Of a stretch of 64,000 nucleotides of DNA, positions 35,453 to 44,925 are shown piece by piece (position 1 is the stretch's first letter; each line of letters opens with the position of its first letter). Origin of the DNA: Sabethes cyaneus (lineage: Eukaryota > Arthropoda > Insecta > Diptera > Culicidae); NCBI RefSeq assembly GCF_943734655.1, contig NC_071354.1, positions 196,166,911 to 196,230,910 of the forward strand. Direction: 5' to 3'. The translations under genes and the position numbers were made by a program. Under the pieces are notes generated by a model. That model was given only the letters and a program-made list of their open reading frames with translations, did not search any database and was not told the origin of the DNA.

Positions 35453-35662
35453 AAAATTGTAGCTAAAACGTTTAATGAAACCTAGCCTTGTGTATTATTG
35501 CGTTATAATGGTCGATAAAATTTAGCTTGGAGTCTAAGATAATTCCTAAATCCCTGACTTTTTCACATTTTTCTACTGTTTGATTTCCTAATCTGATTGA
35601 GAGTTCTGGTGTAGTTCTTTTTCTGGTTAATGTTATTAGATTGCATTTTTTTACATTGAGTT

Positions 35663-37594
35663 CTAATAGGCTTTTTTACACCATGTGTAGAATATGTGTA
35701 TTTCATTCTGGAATACATTGATGTCTTCTTCATTTTTTACTTCCAAAAAGAGCTTCATGTCATCGGCATATATTAGCACTTTAAGTTTCTTGAGAATGAA
35801 GGAAATGTCGTTTACATACAAAATGAAAAGAAGAGGTCCCAAATGAGAGCCTTGAGGGACCCCAGAAGTGACTTGAATTGGATTCGAGTTCTTTCCGTTA
35901 AATTTAATTATTTGTTGGCGATTAGATAAATACGATTCAAGCCATTTTAGGAGCCCTGGTTGAATTCCAATTTTTTGCAATTTGAAAAGCAGCATTGGTA
36001 TGTCAATGCGATCAAATGCTTTGCTAAAGTCCGTATAAAGTGCTTCTACATGGTTTCCATTATCCATTGCATTCAATGAATAGTCAATAAATTCCAGTAA
36101 ATTTGTCGTAGTCGAGCGTCCTTTGAAGAAACCGTGTTGCATTTCTGTAATTCTGTTTTTAATTTGCAGGAATAATTTTTCATTAATCATTGCTTCGAAA
36201 AGTTTTGGAATGCAAGAGATTATGGCAATACCACGATAATTACGTACGCCAGATTTCCTACCTGATTTGAAGACAGGTACTAGAAAAGAGCTTTTCCATA
36301 TTTTTGGAAAGATTCCGGATTCCAGTGATAAGTTAAAAAGCCAAAACAAAGGAGCTGTAAACTCCATTGCAAGATTTTTTATGAAAACTGGAGGGATTCC
36401 GTCGGGTCCAGGGCCTTTTGAGGCATCTAAATTTTTTAAGGCCTGCAAAATGTCCTGGGCATGAAGTTGGTTGACACCTATGTCCACTGAAAATTCCGGA
36501 TAAAATGCAAAATAGTCGCGATCGCGATCTTCTTCAGAAAATGTTGTATAGATTTCTTGAAAAAATTTTGCAAACAGATTACAAATCTTTTCCGAGTTAT
36601 TCCCAACACTTTCATCAAGATGCATTATGGATGGAAAGTTGTCAGATTTTAGTTTGGTTTTCACGTAATTAAAGAAGTTTTTAGGACTGGACTTTATTTC
36701 AAGTTCAATTTTTGAGTTGTACTCTTCAAATGCATTGCTGATTGCTAAATTAAGCTGGTTGCATATGTCCAAGTATATTGCTAAATTTTCACTATTGGCG
36801 TGTTTTTTATAAGTTTTATGGGCTTTTTGTTTGCGATTTTTTAGATTCTTAATTTGGCTGTTATACCAGACTGGGCTTTTTGAATTTTTGTGACGTCTTC
36901 TTTTCTTTGACGGTATGTTCTGTATCATTACTTCTAACAAAATTTTATAAAATATGTCTACAGCAGTGTCGACATTTTCTTCATTCTTGAGAATATGTTG
37001 CCAATTAACACAGTTTAATCTACCTCTAATACTTTCATAGTTAGCTTTATCGTATTCAAAAACTTCTTCATATTCGCAATCGTTGGGTCTTTGGTATTGG
37101 TGTATAAATAAAGAATATTCAATTGCTGTGTGAAATGCCTCATTTTTCCAAAGTGGGTTTAATGATTCAGTCACACAGAAGTCTTCGTAAATGTTTGTGA
37201 ACAAAAAGTCTAGATAGCAATTTTGTTGGTTTTTAATTTTATTAATTTGGTTCAGACCCAAATTAGCAGTTTTGTCAAAAATGAACTGCAAAGTTTCATT
37301 TTCCCCAACGATTGGAAGTAAGATACATTCATTTTCAGAGTCCGGAATGAAGTCTGCATGGCGTTGATTGAAGTCTCCAAAGATGTGAACTTTAACCTCA
37401 GGAGGCAGTTGTGATAAGATTTGTTCGGTAATTTGTAAAAATGCTTCGTAAGACGATTTATGAGCATGGTCTGGAGGAAAATACACTGAGGCAAATACAT
37501 GTGTTTCACCTGCTATACGTGATTTCACCCAGACATGCTCAAATTCTTTAAATTTTGTTGTCATTATAATTTCAGAATTGAAATTAGACGACAA
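35663..37594 (-). CDS. endonuclease (partial) plus reverse transcriptase ORF of the Jockey-like element
   Basis: A 643-codon open frame; the true start is missing and sequence upstream of its first TTG codon still reads endonuclease (ILIAL). Residues 1-165 are the C-terminal half of the exonuclease/endonuclease/phosphatase fold (GDFN at 73-76, FHTAIEY where SDH-type motifs usually lie). Residues ~340-640 are the RT: KGPGPDGIP, NYRGIAIISC, FFKGRSTTTNL, motif A TDFSKAFDRID (~521), motif B GVPQGSHLGPLLF (~578) and motif C YADD at 609-612. All catalytic aspartates are present. The frame ends at WCKKAY by a frameshift; LLELNVKKCNLI continues in another frame. The enzyme would nick target DNA and copy its RNA, but the missing endonuclease half makes this copy defective. 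Few disruptions suggest a young insertion. Confidence 0.88.
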   Translation of the reverse strand: MSSNFNSEIIMTTKFKEFEHVWVKSRIAGETHVFASVYFPPDHAHKSSYEAFLQITEQILSQLPPEVKVHIFGDFNQRHADFIPDSENECILLPIVGENETLQFIFDKTANLGLNQINKIKNQQNCYLDFLFTNIYEDFCVTESLNPLWKNEAFHTAIEYSLFIHQYQRPNDCEYEEVFEYDKANYESIRGRLNCVNWQHILKNEENVDTAVDIFYKILLEVMIQNIPSKKRRRHKNSKSPVWYNSQIKNLKNRKQKAHKTYKKHANSENLAIYLDICNQLNLAISNAFEEYNSKIELEIKSSPKNFFNYVKTKLKSDNFPSIMHLDESVGNNSEKICNLFAKFFQEIYTTFSEEDRDRDYFAFYPEFSVDIGVNQLHAQDILQALKNLDASKGPGPDGIPPVFIKNLAMEFTAPLFWLFNLSLESGIFPKIWKSSFLVPVFKSGRKSGVRNYRGIAIISCIPKLFEAMINEKLFLQIKNRITEMQHGFFKGRSTTTNLLEFIDYSLNAMDNGNHVEALYTDFSKAFDRIDIPMLLFKLQKIGIQPGLLKWLESYLSNRQQIIKFNGKNSNPIQVTSGVPQGSHLGPLLFILYVNDISFILKKLKVLIYADDMKLFLEVKNEEDINVFQNEIHIFYTWCKKAY

Positions 37595-37984
37595 AGCTAT
37601 GAGGATAGAGGTGAATGGGACAAAGTGGGTTACTTCCCGTCATTTCCGCGCGGTGAGACCATCATCAATCGATTTCTCGTGATGTTTTACATAAGAAAAG
37701 TCTCTTTTTACCCCCTTTTCAGCGGCAACAAAACGTTCCGTTTTTTCGGTCGATTTTGCCCACTGTGCAGTGCTTCGATTTTTGAGAACATCCTGATCCG
37801 CATTCCGCGATAGGTTCAATGGCTTGAAACGTGGTCCGATGAAACTTGTGTTTGTAGCAAACCTGCTGAACGTAATGTCAGCTGTGAATGATGTCCGGAA
37901 AGTACGCATCGGTAGTAGTTTTGGAGAATCTATTTCGCCGTTGGAGTTTAGCAAATAGTTTCAGGTCATTAGAGTAAACTCGCT

Positions 37985-38148
37985 AGCAGCAAAGTTCCAG
38001 CAGAATCGCAACATCGTTAAAGAACAGCGAAAAAAGCAAAGGCCACAAACTGCTCCCTTGAGGAACTCTAGATTTATTGCTAAATACTGACGATATACTG
38101 GATCCGAGTTTTCCGCGTATTACTTTACCACTAACCCAGTTATATTCG
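37985..38148 (-). pseudogene. Jockey-like RT fragment (motif B), duplicated copy 1
   Basis: Minus-strand reading NWVSGKVIRGKLGSSISSVF followed by SRVPQGSSLWPLLFSLFFND. This is the RT motif B region with W for G in SxLGPLLF. About 55 codons remain. It is unrelated in sequence to the RT at 35663-37594 and so comes from a different element. Confidence 0.68.
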
Positions 38149-38151
38149 GTG

Positions 38152-38328
38152 TACGATGCTGGCCTGACAAGCCAATCGAATCTCGACAGGGCGGTGCTGC
38201 TATAGAGTCAGTAAGATCGTTGCACTAGCTTCGTAATTGTCAGATACTTTAATAACTGGCTGCGAAATCTGTTGATAAAGAAGGGTCAAGTTCTTAGGGA
38301 TGTTTATACCCATGGCTTTGCTTTTTAC
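38152..38328 (+). mobile_element. SINE family B, duplicated copy 1
   Basis: TACGATGCTGGCCTGACAAG through CCATGGCTTTGCTTTT matches the family-B body. The B box has lost bases (CGAATCTCGACAGGG). It is 5'-truncated, with no clear TSD. Confidence 0.72.
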
Positions 38329-39320
38329 TCTACACTACCGCTAAGATACGACTTACTGGTACGGTGTCTTTTAGGATTTCACCTACATAACAATGTTCCG
38401 CCAACAAACTCGGTGCATGGTTGTCCTTCTCCAATTCCTTGAAATTCCAACACTTCCTAGATCTTACACCAATTTGTTTAACTACCTATCTCGATGTGCA
38501 CTTCTGCGTCTAGTACCAACCGGATACAAGGCGAGCTCCATTTTTGCGACGTTGTTGTTTGGCTTTCTTACAACATATCCCTCCCATTGTATTCTTCCAG
38601 CTTTAACGCCCTTCTATATACTGGGTTCGTCGAAGCATTGCGCTAGCTCAGCTCGTGGTTCGTCCTCTTTCTTCATACCCCGTTCTTACATACATCGCCC
38701 GTAGAGGACTACCGGTCATATTAGCGTTTTGTACATGGTACATTTGGTACGGGGTGAAGCATTAGGGTCTTGTGGAGTCCATAGTAAACCCGACTTCAGG
38801 CAAGAACACGTCTATGTATTTCTTTGCTGCATTTGTCATTCGACGTCATCAACGACTCAAGGAATATAATTTCATCAAATTCTTTAAATTTTGTTGTCAT
38901 TATAATTTCAGAATTGAAATTAGACGACAAAGCTATGAGGATAGAGGTGAATGGGACAAAGTGGGTTACTTCCCGTCATTTCCGCGCGGTGAGACCATCA
39001 TCAATCGATTTCTCGTGATGTTTTACATAAGAAAAGTCTCTTTTTACCCCCTTTTCAGCGGCAACAAAACGTTCCGTTTTTTCGGTCGATTTTGCCCACT
39101 GTGCAGTGCTTCGATTTTTGAGAACATCCTGATCCGCATTCCGCGATAGGTTCAATGGCTTGAAACGTGGTCCGATGAAACTTGTGTTTGTAGCAAACCT
39201 GCTGAACGTAATGTCAGCTGTGAATGATGTCCGGAAAGTACGCATCGGTAGTAGTTTTGGAGAATCTATTTCGCCGTTGGAGTTTAGCAAATAGTTTCAG
39301 GTCATTAGAGTAAACTCGCT

Positions 39321-39484
39321 AGCAGCAAAGTTCCAGCAGAATCGCAACATCGTTAAAGAACAGCGAAAAAAGCAAAGGCCACAAACTGCTCCCTTGAGGA
39401 ACTCTAGATTTATTGCTAAATACTGACGATATACTGGATCCGAGTTTTCCGCGTATTACTTTACCACTAACCCAGTTATATTCG
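39321..39484 (-). pseudogene. Jockey-like RT fragment (motif B), duplicated copy 2
   Basis: Exact second copy of 37985-38148, shifted by 1336 bp. Confidence 0.68.
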
Positions 39485-39487
39485 GTG

Positions 39488-39664
39488 TACGATGCTGGCC
39501 TGACAAGCCAATCGAATCTCGACAGGGCGGTGCTGCTATAGAGTCAGTAAGATCGTTGCACTAGCTTCGTAATTGTCAGATACTTTAATAACTGGCTGCG
39601 AAATCTGTTGATAAAGAAGGGTCAAGTTCTTAGGGATGTTTATACCCATGGCTTTGCTTTTTAC
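39488..39664 (+). mobile_element. SINE family B, duplicated copy 2
   Basis: Second copy of 38152-38328 in unit 2 of the tandem duplication. Confidence 0.72.
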
Positions 39665-40312
39665 TCTACACTACCGCTAAGATACGACTTACTGGTACGG
39701 TGTCTTTTAGGATTTCACCTACATAACAATGTTCCGCCAACAAACTCGGTGCATGGTTGTCCTTCTCCAATTCCTTGAAATTCCAACACTTCCTAGATCT
39801 TACACCAATTTGTTTAACTACCTATCTCGATGTGCACTTCTGCGTCTAGTACCAACCGGATACAAGGCGAGCTCCATTTTTGCGACGTTGTTGTTTGGCT
39901 TTCTTACAACATATCCCTCCCATTGTATTCTTCCAGCTTTAACGCCCTTCTATATACTGGGTTCGTCGAAGCATTGCGCTAGCTCAGCTCGTGGTTCGTC
40001 CTCTTTCTTCATACCCCGTTCTTACATACATCGCCCGTAGAGGACTACCGGTCATATTAGCGTTTTGTACATGGTACATTTGGTACGGGGTGAAGCATTA
40101 GGGTCTTGTGGAGTCCATAGTAAACCCGACTTCAGGCAAGAACACGTCTATGTATTTCTTTGCTGCATTTGTCATTCGACGTCATCAACGACTCAAGGAA
40201 TATAATTTCATCCACCACCTCGAATTTGTCCCCGTCGATTATCACACTTTAGTCTATACAAACTCGATCGCGCTTGGTTCCTCCTGCTATCAGGTGCTTG
40301 GTTATAGACGTA

Positions 40313-40532
40313 AAACAAAGCAAAACCTAGGTGCTACATTCCGTTATCGAAACTTGACCTTCTGTTTTTTATACGACAGACTTCGCAGCCGGCTGTTAGA
40401 ATACAGGCCAATCGCAGGGCCAGTTGCTACGATCCTATTGATTCCAACAACCTCTCCCAGCCGAAATTCGAACATACGACGACTGGCTCATTAGGCCGGC
40501 ATCATACCTCGAGGCCAACTGGGAGGCGAGGC
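40313..40532 (-). mobile_element. SINE family B, full-length, with 13-bp TSD, inside the RTE-like RT
   Basis: Perfect direct repeats GGTTATAGACGTA lie at 40300-40312 and 40533-40545. Minus-strand reading: GCTCGCCTCCCAGTTGGCCT near the 5' end, an A-box-like CTCGAGGTATGATGCC, a GTATGTTCGAATTTCGG B box and a tail ending TTTGCTTTGTTTT. Removing the insert rejoins the host RT frame (..VGLVVN / KHLIAGG..), so the SINE is younger than the retroelement. Confidence 0.9.
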
Positions 40533-41049
40533 GGTTATAGACGTATTCACCACTAATCCAACCTTCAGTGCTTCACGTTTCAGTTTGGTACACTGCTCAG
40601 CAACTGCTTGGAACGTTCTTCCGACAATATCCACGCCGTCAGCGAAACAGATGAATTGGCTAGATTTATCGGGTCTGGCTTGTTAAAACACGCACGTTTC
40701 ATAACACCTTCCAACGTGATATTAAACAGAAGACACGAAATACCATCGCTTTGTCGAAGTTCCCTGCATGTTTCAAACGGGCCTGATAACGCGTCCGGAA
40801 TCCTCACACAGCACTGTCCACCATTCATCGTGATCTTAACCGGCCTTGTCAGCTTCCCAGGAAATCCGTTGTCGTCCATAATTGTCCATAACATTTTACG
40901 GTCGTTAGTATCGTAGGCAACCTTGAAATCTATGTATAGATGGTGCATGAGGACTTGGTATTCACGACACTTTTGGAAGATTTGTTGCAGCACAAAGATT
41001 TGATCCGTTTGTATAGCCGGATTTGCCCGGACTACTTTTTCTTTCCCGT

Positions 41050-41653
41050 TTAGATAAATACTGGTTTTTAATCGCACTACCGACCGCACGGGTCGGCGTG
41101 CCAAATTGGACTCCCCTTTATTTTCCTAAACTTTTTACACAAAGTTAATTCTTACTTGCTAAAAACTCTTCGCCCTAAGGAAACTCCTCCTTCGCGAGGT
41201 AGTTCCGTCCTATTCTGCCTAGCGGCAGACCTCACGCTGTCCGTTGAGCTTCCCTCTCGCGCATACATTTTACCCCTCGCGCGGGAACTTTGTTTTTTGT
41301 CAACTCGAACAGTTCCGCGCTTCGTTGTTTACCTTAGTCGGCAAAACTGCAACTTCGCGCAACCCCGCATTTGTTTTGGGAACTGTTCGTTGCGGCAGGT
41401 TAAGAAACTTGCGCGTTCATTAACCTAGAATGGTGCCGAACGCGTTATTTTTCATCGAAGTATTTTGCCCTACCGGCGCCGTCGCTCGATCGAGTCACTG
41501 ACCGGCGCGGGTAATCGAATAAAATGTTGAAGTTAATAATAATATGATTTGATCCAGGATTTCGTATCCAGGCAGGATTAGTATACGGGAGAGTAGCGGG
41601 CAGGGTCGCTACACGTTGTCGATCGCCCGTCCACAAAAGCGGCTTAAAAACTT
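41050..41653 (-). mobile_element. ~0.6-kb unclassified insertion in the RTE-like RT (solo-LTR candidate)
   Basis: The RT reading stops after KFAGSF at ~41654 and resumes near 41050. The intervening DNA is clearly GC-richer with many CGCG tetramers, unlike either side. On the minus strand it holds TGTGGACGGGCGATCGACAA early and AATAAAGGGGAGTCC late, reminiscent of an LTR with a poly(A) signal. No clear 4-6 bp TSD was found, so the class is open. Confidence 0.42.
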
Positions 41654-42100
41654 CCTGCGAATTTACTTGCTAGCGGTGCTAGACGGCGAAAGATGATCTG
41701 AGCAAGCACTCTACTCGAGAAAGCATTTCGACTCGTCCAGTTGCTGCTCTGTTGCCCAGATCCTGACTATCAGCCAGTGCAAACAGGTAGCCAACCTAAC
41801 CGGGCCCAACTTGATAAACTCCGCTGCGATGCCATCTTTTCCAGATGTCTTGTTGTTTTTGAGCTGCTTGATGGCTTCGATCACTTAACTAGTTGTAGCA
41901 TAACTAAAACCGTCCTTTTAAGGGTTACAAGAAACATTCAAAATGGCCCTTTTCAGAGCCATCATAATATTTAATGAAAATTTAATTTAAACCTATTTCT
42001 ATATCTAATGAAAAATTTTCCAAAAATACTTGGATCATCCATCCCTACTAGCACAGTTGTTACAAAGTAGTTGTGGTAACCGAATTATGACTAATTTCAG

Positions 42101-42333
42101 TCGTAATCCGGTTGCTTCAACTAAACGGACCTAAAGTGTGTTATCAGATATCTGATATGATTAACACAAATATATATTTACTAGTTGAGCCCGAATCTTA
42201 TGATCCGGAAAATATAAATGTCTATCAAGAAAACTTCGGACACATTCCATTTGCCAGTGTTTGCGAAGATGTTAAATCTTTGTATCAGTTCTTCGAGCTT
42301 TATATTAATCATCTTACGATTACAATAATATAG
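42101..42333 (+). CDS. candidate terminal exon of an unrecognised gene
   Basis: An acceptor-like TGACTAATTTCAG ends at 42100. The frame that follows (VIRLLQLNGPKVCYQISDMI.., 76 codons) runs to TAG at 42331-42333. It contains YLLVEPESYDPENINVYQEN and FASVCEDVKSLYQFFELYI, a mixed, non-repetitive composition that looks like real protein sequence. An AATAAA lies 84 bp after the stop with a T/G-rich element beyond. I do not recognise the family. No ATG opens the frame before CYQISDM, so if real it needs upstream exons. The next ~7 kb upstream is transposon DNA, so these would be distant, or the piece is a truncated or retrotransposed fragment. Genuine coding status is uncertain. Confidence 0.4.
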
Positions 42334-42416
42334 CTCTAAGATGTTGTACATAAAAGAGTCATAGCCTGAAACTGAAACAAATAGTTTTTATGTTCGCATT
42401 GGGTTGTATTTAACTG

Positions 42417-42422
42417 AATAAA
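42417..42422 (+). promoter_or_regulatory. polyadenylation signal after the candidate exon
   Basis: AATAAA, followed ~45-60 bp later by TTTGGCTCTTTTGTGTAGGT, a plausible GU-rich downstream element. Confidence 0.4.
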
Positions 42423-42544
42423 AACATTATCTCCACTGTGCTGATTCTATGAGTGGACAGTTTGGCTCTTTTGTGTAGGTGGCTCTGAACCGTCTGTTTT
42501 CTGCCTCAACCCGACTCAAATGAGCGGCACGTTGATATTGCGAC

Positions 42545-43405
42545 GAGCAACCGAGTCGAGCAGTCTAGTCGAGCAGTCGAGTCGAACAGTCGAGTCGAGC
42601 AGTTGAATCAAGCTGTCCAGTCGAGCAGTTGAGTTGAGCTGTCAAGTAGAGCAGCCGATTCGAATAGTAGAATCAAGTAGTTGATTCGAGCAATTGAGTC
42701 GAGCAGTCGGGTCGAGAAGTGAGTCGAGCAACCGATTCGAATAGTCTAATCGAGCAGTTGAGTCGAGTAGTTGAATCATGTAGTCTAGTTGAGCAGCTGA
42801 ATCGATTAGTTGAACCGAGCAGTCCAGTCGAGCAGTGAAATGGAGCAGTCTAGCCGAGCAGCTAAATCAAGCTGTCCAGTCGAGTAGTCCAATCAAGCCG
42901 TTGAATTGAGCTGTCAAGTTCGGCAGTCAAACCGAACAGTCCAGTCGAGCAGTCAAATCGAGTAGCTAAGTCGAACAGTTGAATCGGGCAGTTGAGTGGA
43001 TTAGTTTAGTCGAGCAGTTTAATCGTGTCTAGACTAGTCGAGCAATTTAATCAAGTAGTCAAAGTAGTCAAAGTTGAATCGAGCAGTAGGGTAGAGCAGT
43101 CGAGTCGAGCAGTCAAATAAAACAGTTGAATCAAGCCGTCCAGTCAAGCAGTCCAGTCGAGCAGTTGAGTTAACTAGTCAAGTCGAGCAGTCGGGTCGAG
43201 TAGTAAATGGAGCAATTGAGTCGAGCAGATAAAATGAGCAGTCGGGTCGAGTAGTAAGTCGCGCAAATGAGTCGAGAAGTAGAATCAAGCAGTTGAGTCG
43301 AGTAGTGCAGTCAAGCAGTTAAATCGAGCTGGTCAGTCAAGCAGTCAAGTCGATCAGTTCAGTTGAGCAGTCCAGTCTAGCAATTAAATCGAGCGGTCCA
43401 GCAGT
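42545..43405 (+). repeat. 13-bp minisatellite, consensus GAGCAGTCGAGTC
   Basis: About 65 consecutive, heavily substituted 13-mers (GAGCAGTTGAATC, AAGCTGTCCAGTC, GAGTAGTCCAATC and so on) with few length changes. As 13 is not a multiple of 3, no frame stays open and coding is excluded. It is unrelated in sequence to the 12-bp array at 26-30 kb. Confidence 0.93.
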
Positions 43406-43825
43406 CGACCAGTGAGGTGACTGAGAATAGAACCCATGAAAGCATGACGTCCTGTCAGGGGCCTGTTTTTAGTTACCGATAAGCCTCTTATGACCTCCTG
43501 TCAGAGACCTGGTTTTGGCTACAGACAAGCCTGTTATATATATAGATCTTCGGAAATGCTAATTTTGCCTTGCCTTTGTGTCCCTCAGCAGCAGCAGTAC
43601 GAACTTTTACAAATGATAGCTCACCGATACGACATGGCGTAAATTAAAAGAGGACACACCACAATAGATCAAAATAATGGTCGCGGTGGTAAGTCCCCAA
43701 CACGGGAAAAAAAAACTTTTACAAATAGGAACAGGTATCGTATTAAAATCTTATACCAAATGCTTCGAAATCATCATTCAAAGTGTTACGTTAGCGTGCA
43801 AATTTGTCATTTAATGTGTTAAGGT
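43406..43825. other. no gene seen
   Basis: Contains two related segments (..GACGTCCTGTCAGGGGCCTG near 43448 and ..GACCTCCTGTCAGAGACCTG near 43492), a short ~44-bp duplication with TACxGAxAAGCCT-type ends. Otherwise plain. Confidence 0.5.
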
Positions 43826-44014
43826 AAGAGCAATGCTTTGGGCTTAAGCGTCTTTCTAAAACTTGCTCTTCTTTGTAGACAGATTTTACAGCCGGCTATT
43901 AGAGTAGAGGAGAGTTATGGGGCTAGTGCCGGCTAGCCGAGTTTGGAACAGGCGACGACTGACTTGTTAGATCAGCATCTTACCTCGAAGCTAACTGGGC
44001 GGTCATCTTGTTGG
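43826..44014 (-). mobile_element. SINE family B
   Basis: Minus-strand reading: CCCAGTTAGCTTCGAGGTAA, then GCTGATCTAACAAGTCAGTC, a decayed B box, CCGGCTGTAAAATCTGTC and AGCCCAAAGCATTGC. It is a complete-length but diverged copy. Confidence 0.72.
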
Positions 44015-44207
44015 GGTGGGTGTCACGAAAAATTAAACAGTAAAAATGTAGAACACGGGCTACACGTAATACTACGACTGTAGGTACAATTTAGCTCCTT
44101 GACAGAACAGTCCGAGATTTTTGAATAGATTCAATTGGTCGATGCATCTATTTTGTTACTATAATTAGTGATGTCCCTAAAAAGAGCTGTTTTGATTTTC
44201 CCTTCGC

Positions 44208-44510
44208 TTGGCAATAGCACTGCAGTTTGTCAAGCAAGCTTGGTCGCATCTTATTCCACCACTTTACTCCGGAGAGCGATGGCAACTTCACTTGGAAGCA
44301 CTTACCCACCACAGCTTGATCAACGAATGGCAGAACAGCAGCAAGAAAGGTAAGAATATAGAAATGAGATTTGAAGAAACATTCAGCGTGTCATTAAAAC
44401 TGCGTCAGTTACTAGACAAGGTCCGAAAATACAACTTTCGGAGTCATCATCTGTTTGTTGACTTTAAAGCGACGTACGATTCGGCTATACGGAATCATGA
44501 AACGGAATAG
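44208..44510 (+). pseudogene. RTE-like RT fragment (motif A region)
   Basis: The + strand reads SLINEWQNSSKKGKN, then LRQLLDKVRKYNFRSHHLFV and DFKATYDS. This is the same RT region as at 40900 (-), 17555 (+) and 63000 (-). The motif A aspartate is kept but everything downstream is missing. Confidence 0.7.
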
Positions 44511-44660
44511 TGGGCAAGACCTTAGCCGCTAAAACTTGTACAAGCTGGCCACCCTGTTTTTGTGATTGTTTCAGCTCTTTGATTTAGTTAGCTGTTAGCT
44601 GTTGGCGGACATTTCGTTCCACGAACAAACTGTAACCAGAATCGTTGGGAAAATGGAATA

Positions 44661-44901
44661 CACTCAAAAAAATCGACACGTCGCATCCACGTGAAAAATC
44701 ATGTAAACTTCTGTACAGCAACTTACGTGAACTTCATGTACTAGTTAACAGGAAAATTGATAAAATTTACCGGGATCGCACATAAACTGGTTAGTATGAG
44801 TGCGAGTTACCAACAATTCACGTGAATGTTACATGAAAACTGTAATGGATGAGAATTACCTATGTTATCACTTAAACTTGACGTGCTGATTTTTTTGAGT
44901 G
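44661..44901. mobile_element. MITE with perfect 16-bp TIRs including TA (CACTCAAAAAAATC family)
   Basis: TACACTCAAAAAAATC at 44659-44674 is the exact reverse complement of 44888-44903. A TA borders each side, consistent with a Tc1/mariner-type target site. The interior has ACGTGAA/TTCACGT palindromes. It splits a TACCGTGG-family copy, so it is the younger insertion, and its perfect ends suggest recent activity. Confidence 0.88.
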
Positions 44902-44925
44902 TAGGAACAGATTTAATACGCTAAG

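Larger units (their letters stand above)
34839..37610 (-). mobile_element. Jockey-like non-LTR retrotransposon, 5'-truncated, nearly intact RT
   Basis: On the minus strand the element runs from the middle of an apurinic-type endonuclease, through a complete RT, to the C-terminal domain and an AATAAATAAATAAATA tail at 34839-34855. The 5' end is lost inside the endonuclease near 37610, the usual result of incomplete reverse transcription. Coding continuity is broken by frameshifts near 35665 and 35480. No clear TSD was found. The 5' end lies inside the tandem duplication at 37541-40212. Confidence 0.85.
37541..40212 (+). repeat. 1336-bp head-to-tail tandem duplication (two apparently identical units)
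   Basis: Unit 1 spans 37541-38876 and unit 2 spans 38877-40212. Reading line by line I found no difference between them. The unit starts inside the endonuclease of the Jockey-like element and ends inside an RTE-like RT. At the internal junction ..TTTCATC meets AAATTCTTTA..; the flanks show that only a TC dinucleotide is shared at the breakpoints. Each unit carries a Jockey-like RT scrap, a family-B SINE and the C-terminal part of the RTE-like RT. Either a very recent duplication or an assembly artefact. Confidence 0.93.
38390..41890 (-). pseudogene. RTE-like reverse transcriptase, broken by SINE, ~0.6-kb insertion and tandem duplication
   Basis: Minus-strand pieces in 5'-to-3' order. 41890-41654: NNKTSGKDGIAAE, LHWLIVRIW and IIFRRLAPLASKFAGSF. 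41050-40546: TDQIFVLQQIFQKCREYQV, motif A LYIDFKVAYDT, motif B-like ELRQSDGISCLLFNI, motif C degraded to FADG, then EQCTKLKREALKVGLVVN. 40299-40213 plus 40206-39726 (copy at 38870-38390): VIIDGDKFEVVDEIIFLESL, SKEIHRRVLA and the C-terminal WEGYVVRKPNNNVAKMELA. The order matches the endonuclease-RT proteins often called RTE-type in insects. The clade label is my inference. FADG for FADD, frameshifts (one near 40672) and stops make it dead. Confidence 0.8.

Noticed and set aside
37640..37954. 104-codon minus-strand frame present twice (also at 38976-39290)
   Set aside because: The second copy is only the tandem duplication. No domain recognised, and it is not in frame with the adjoining endonuclease, so not called as a gene.
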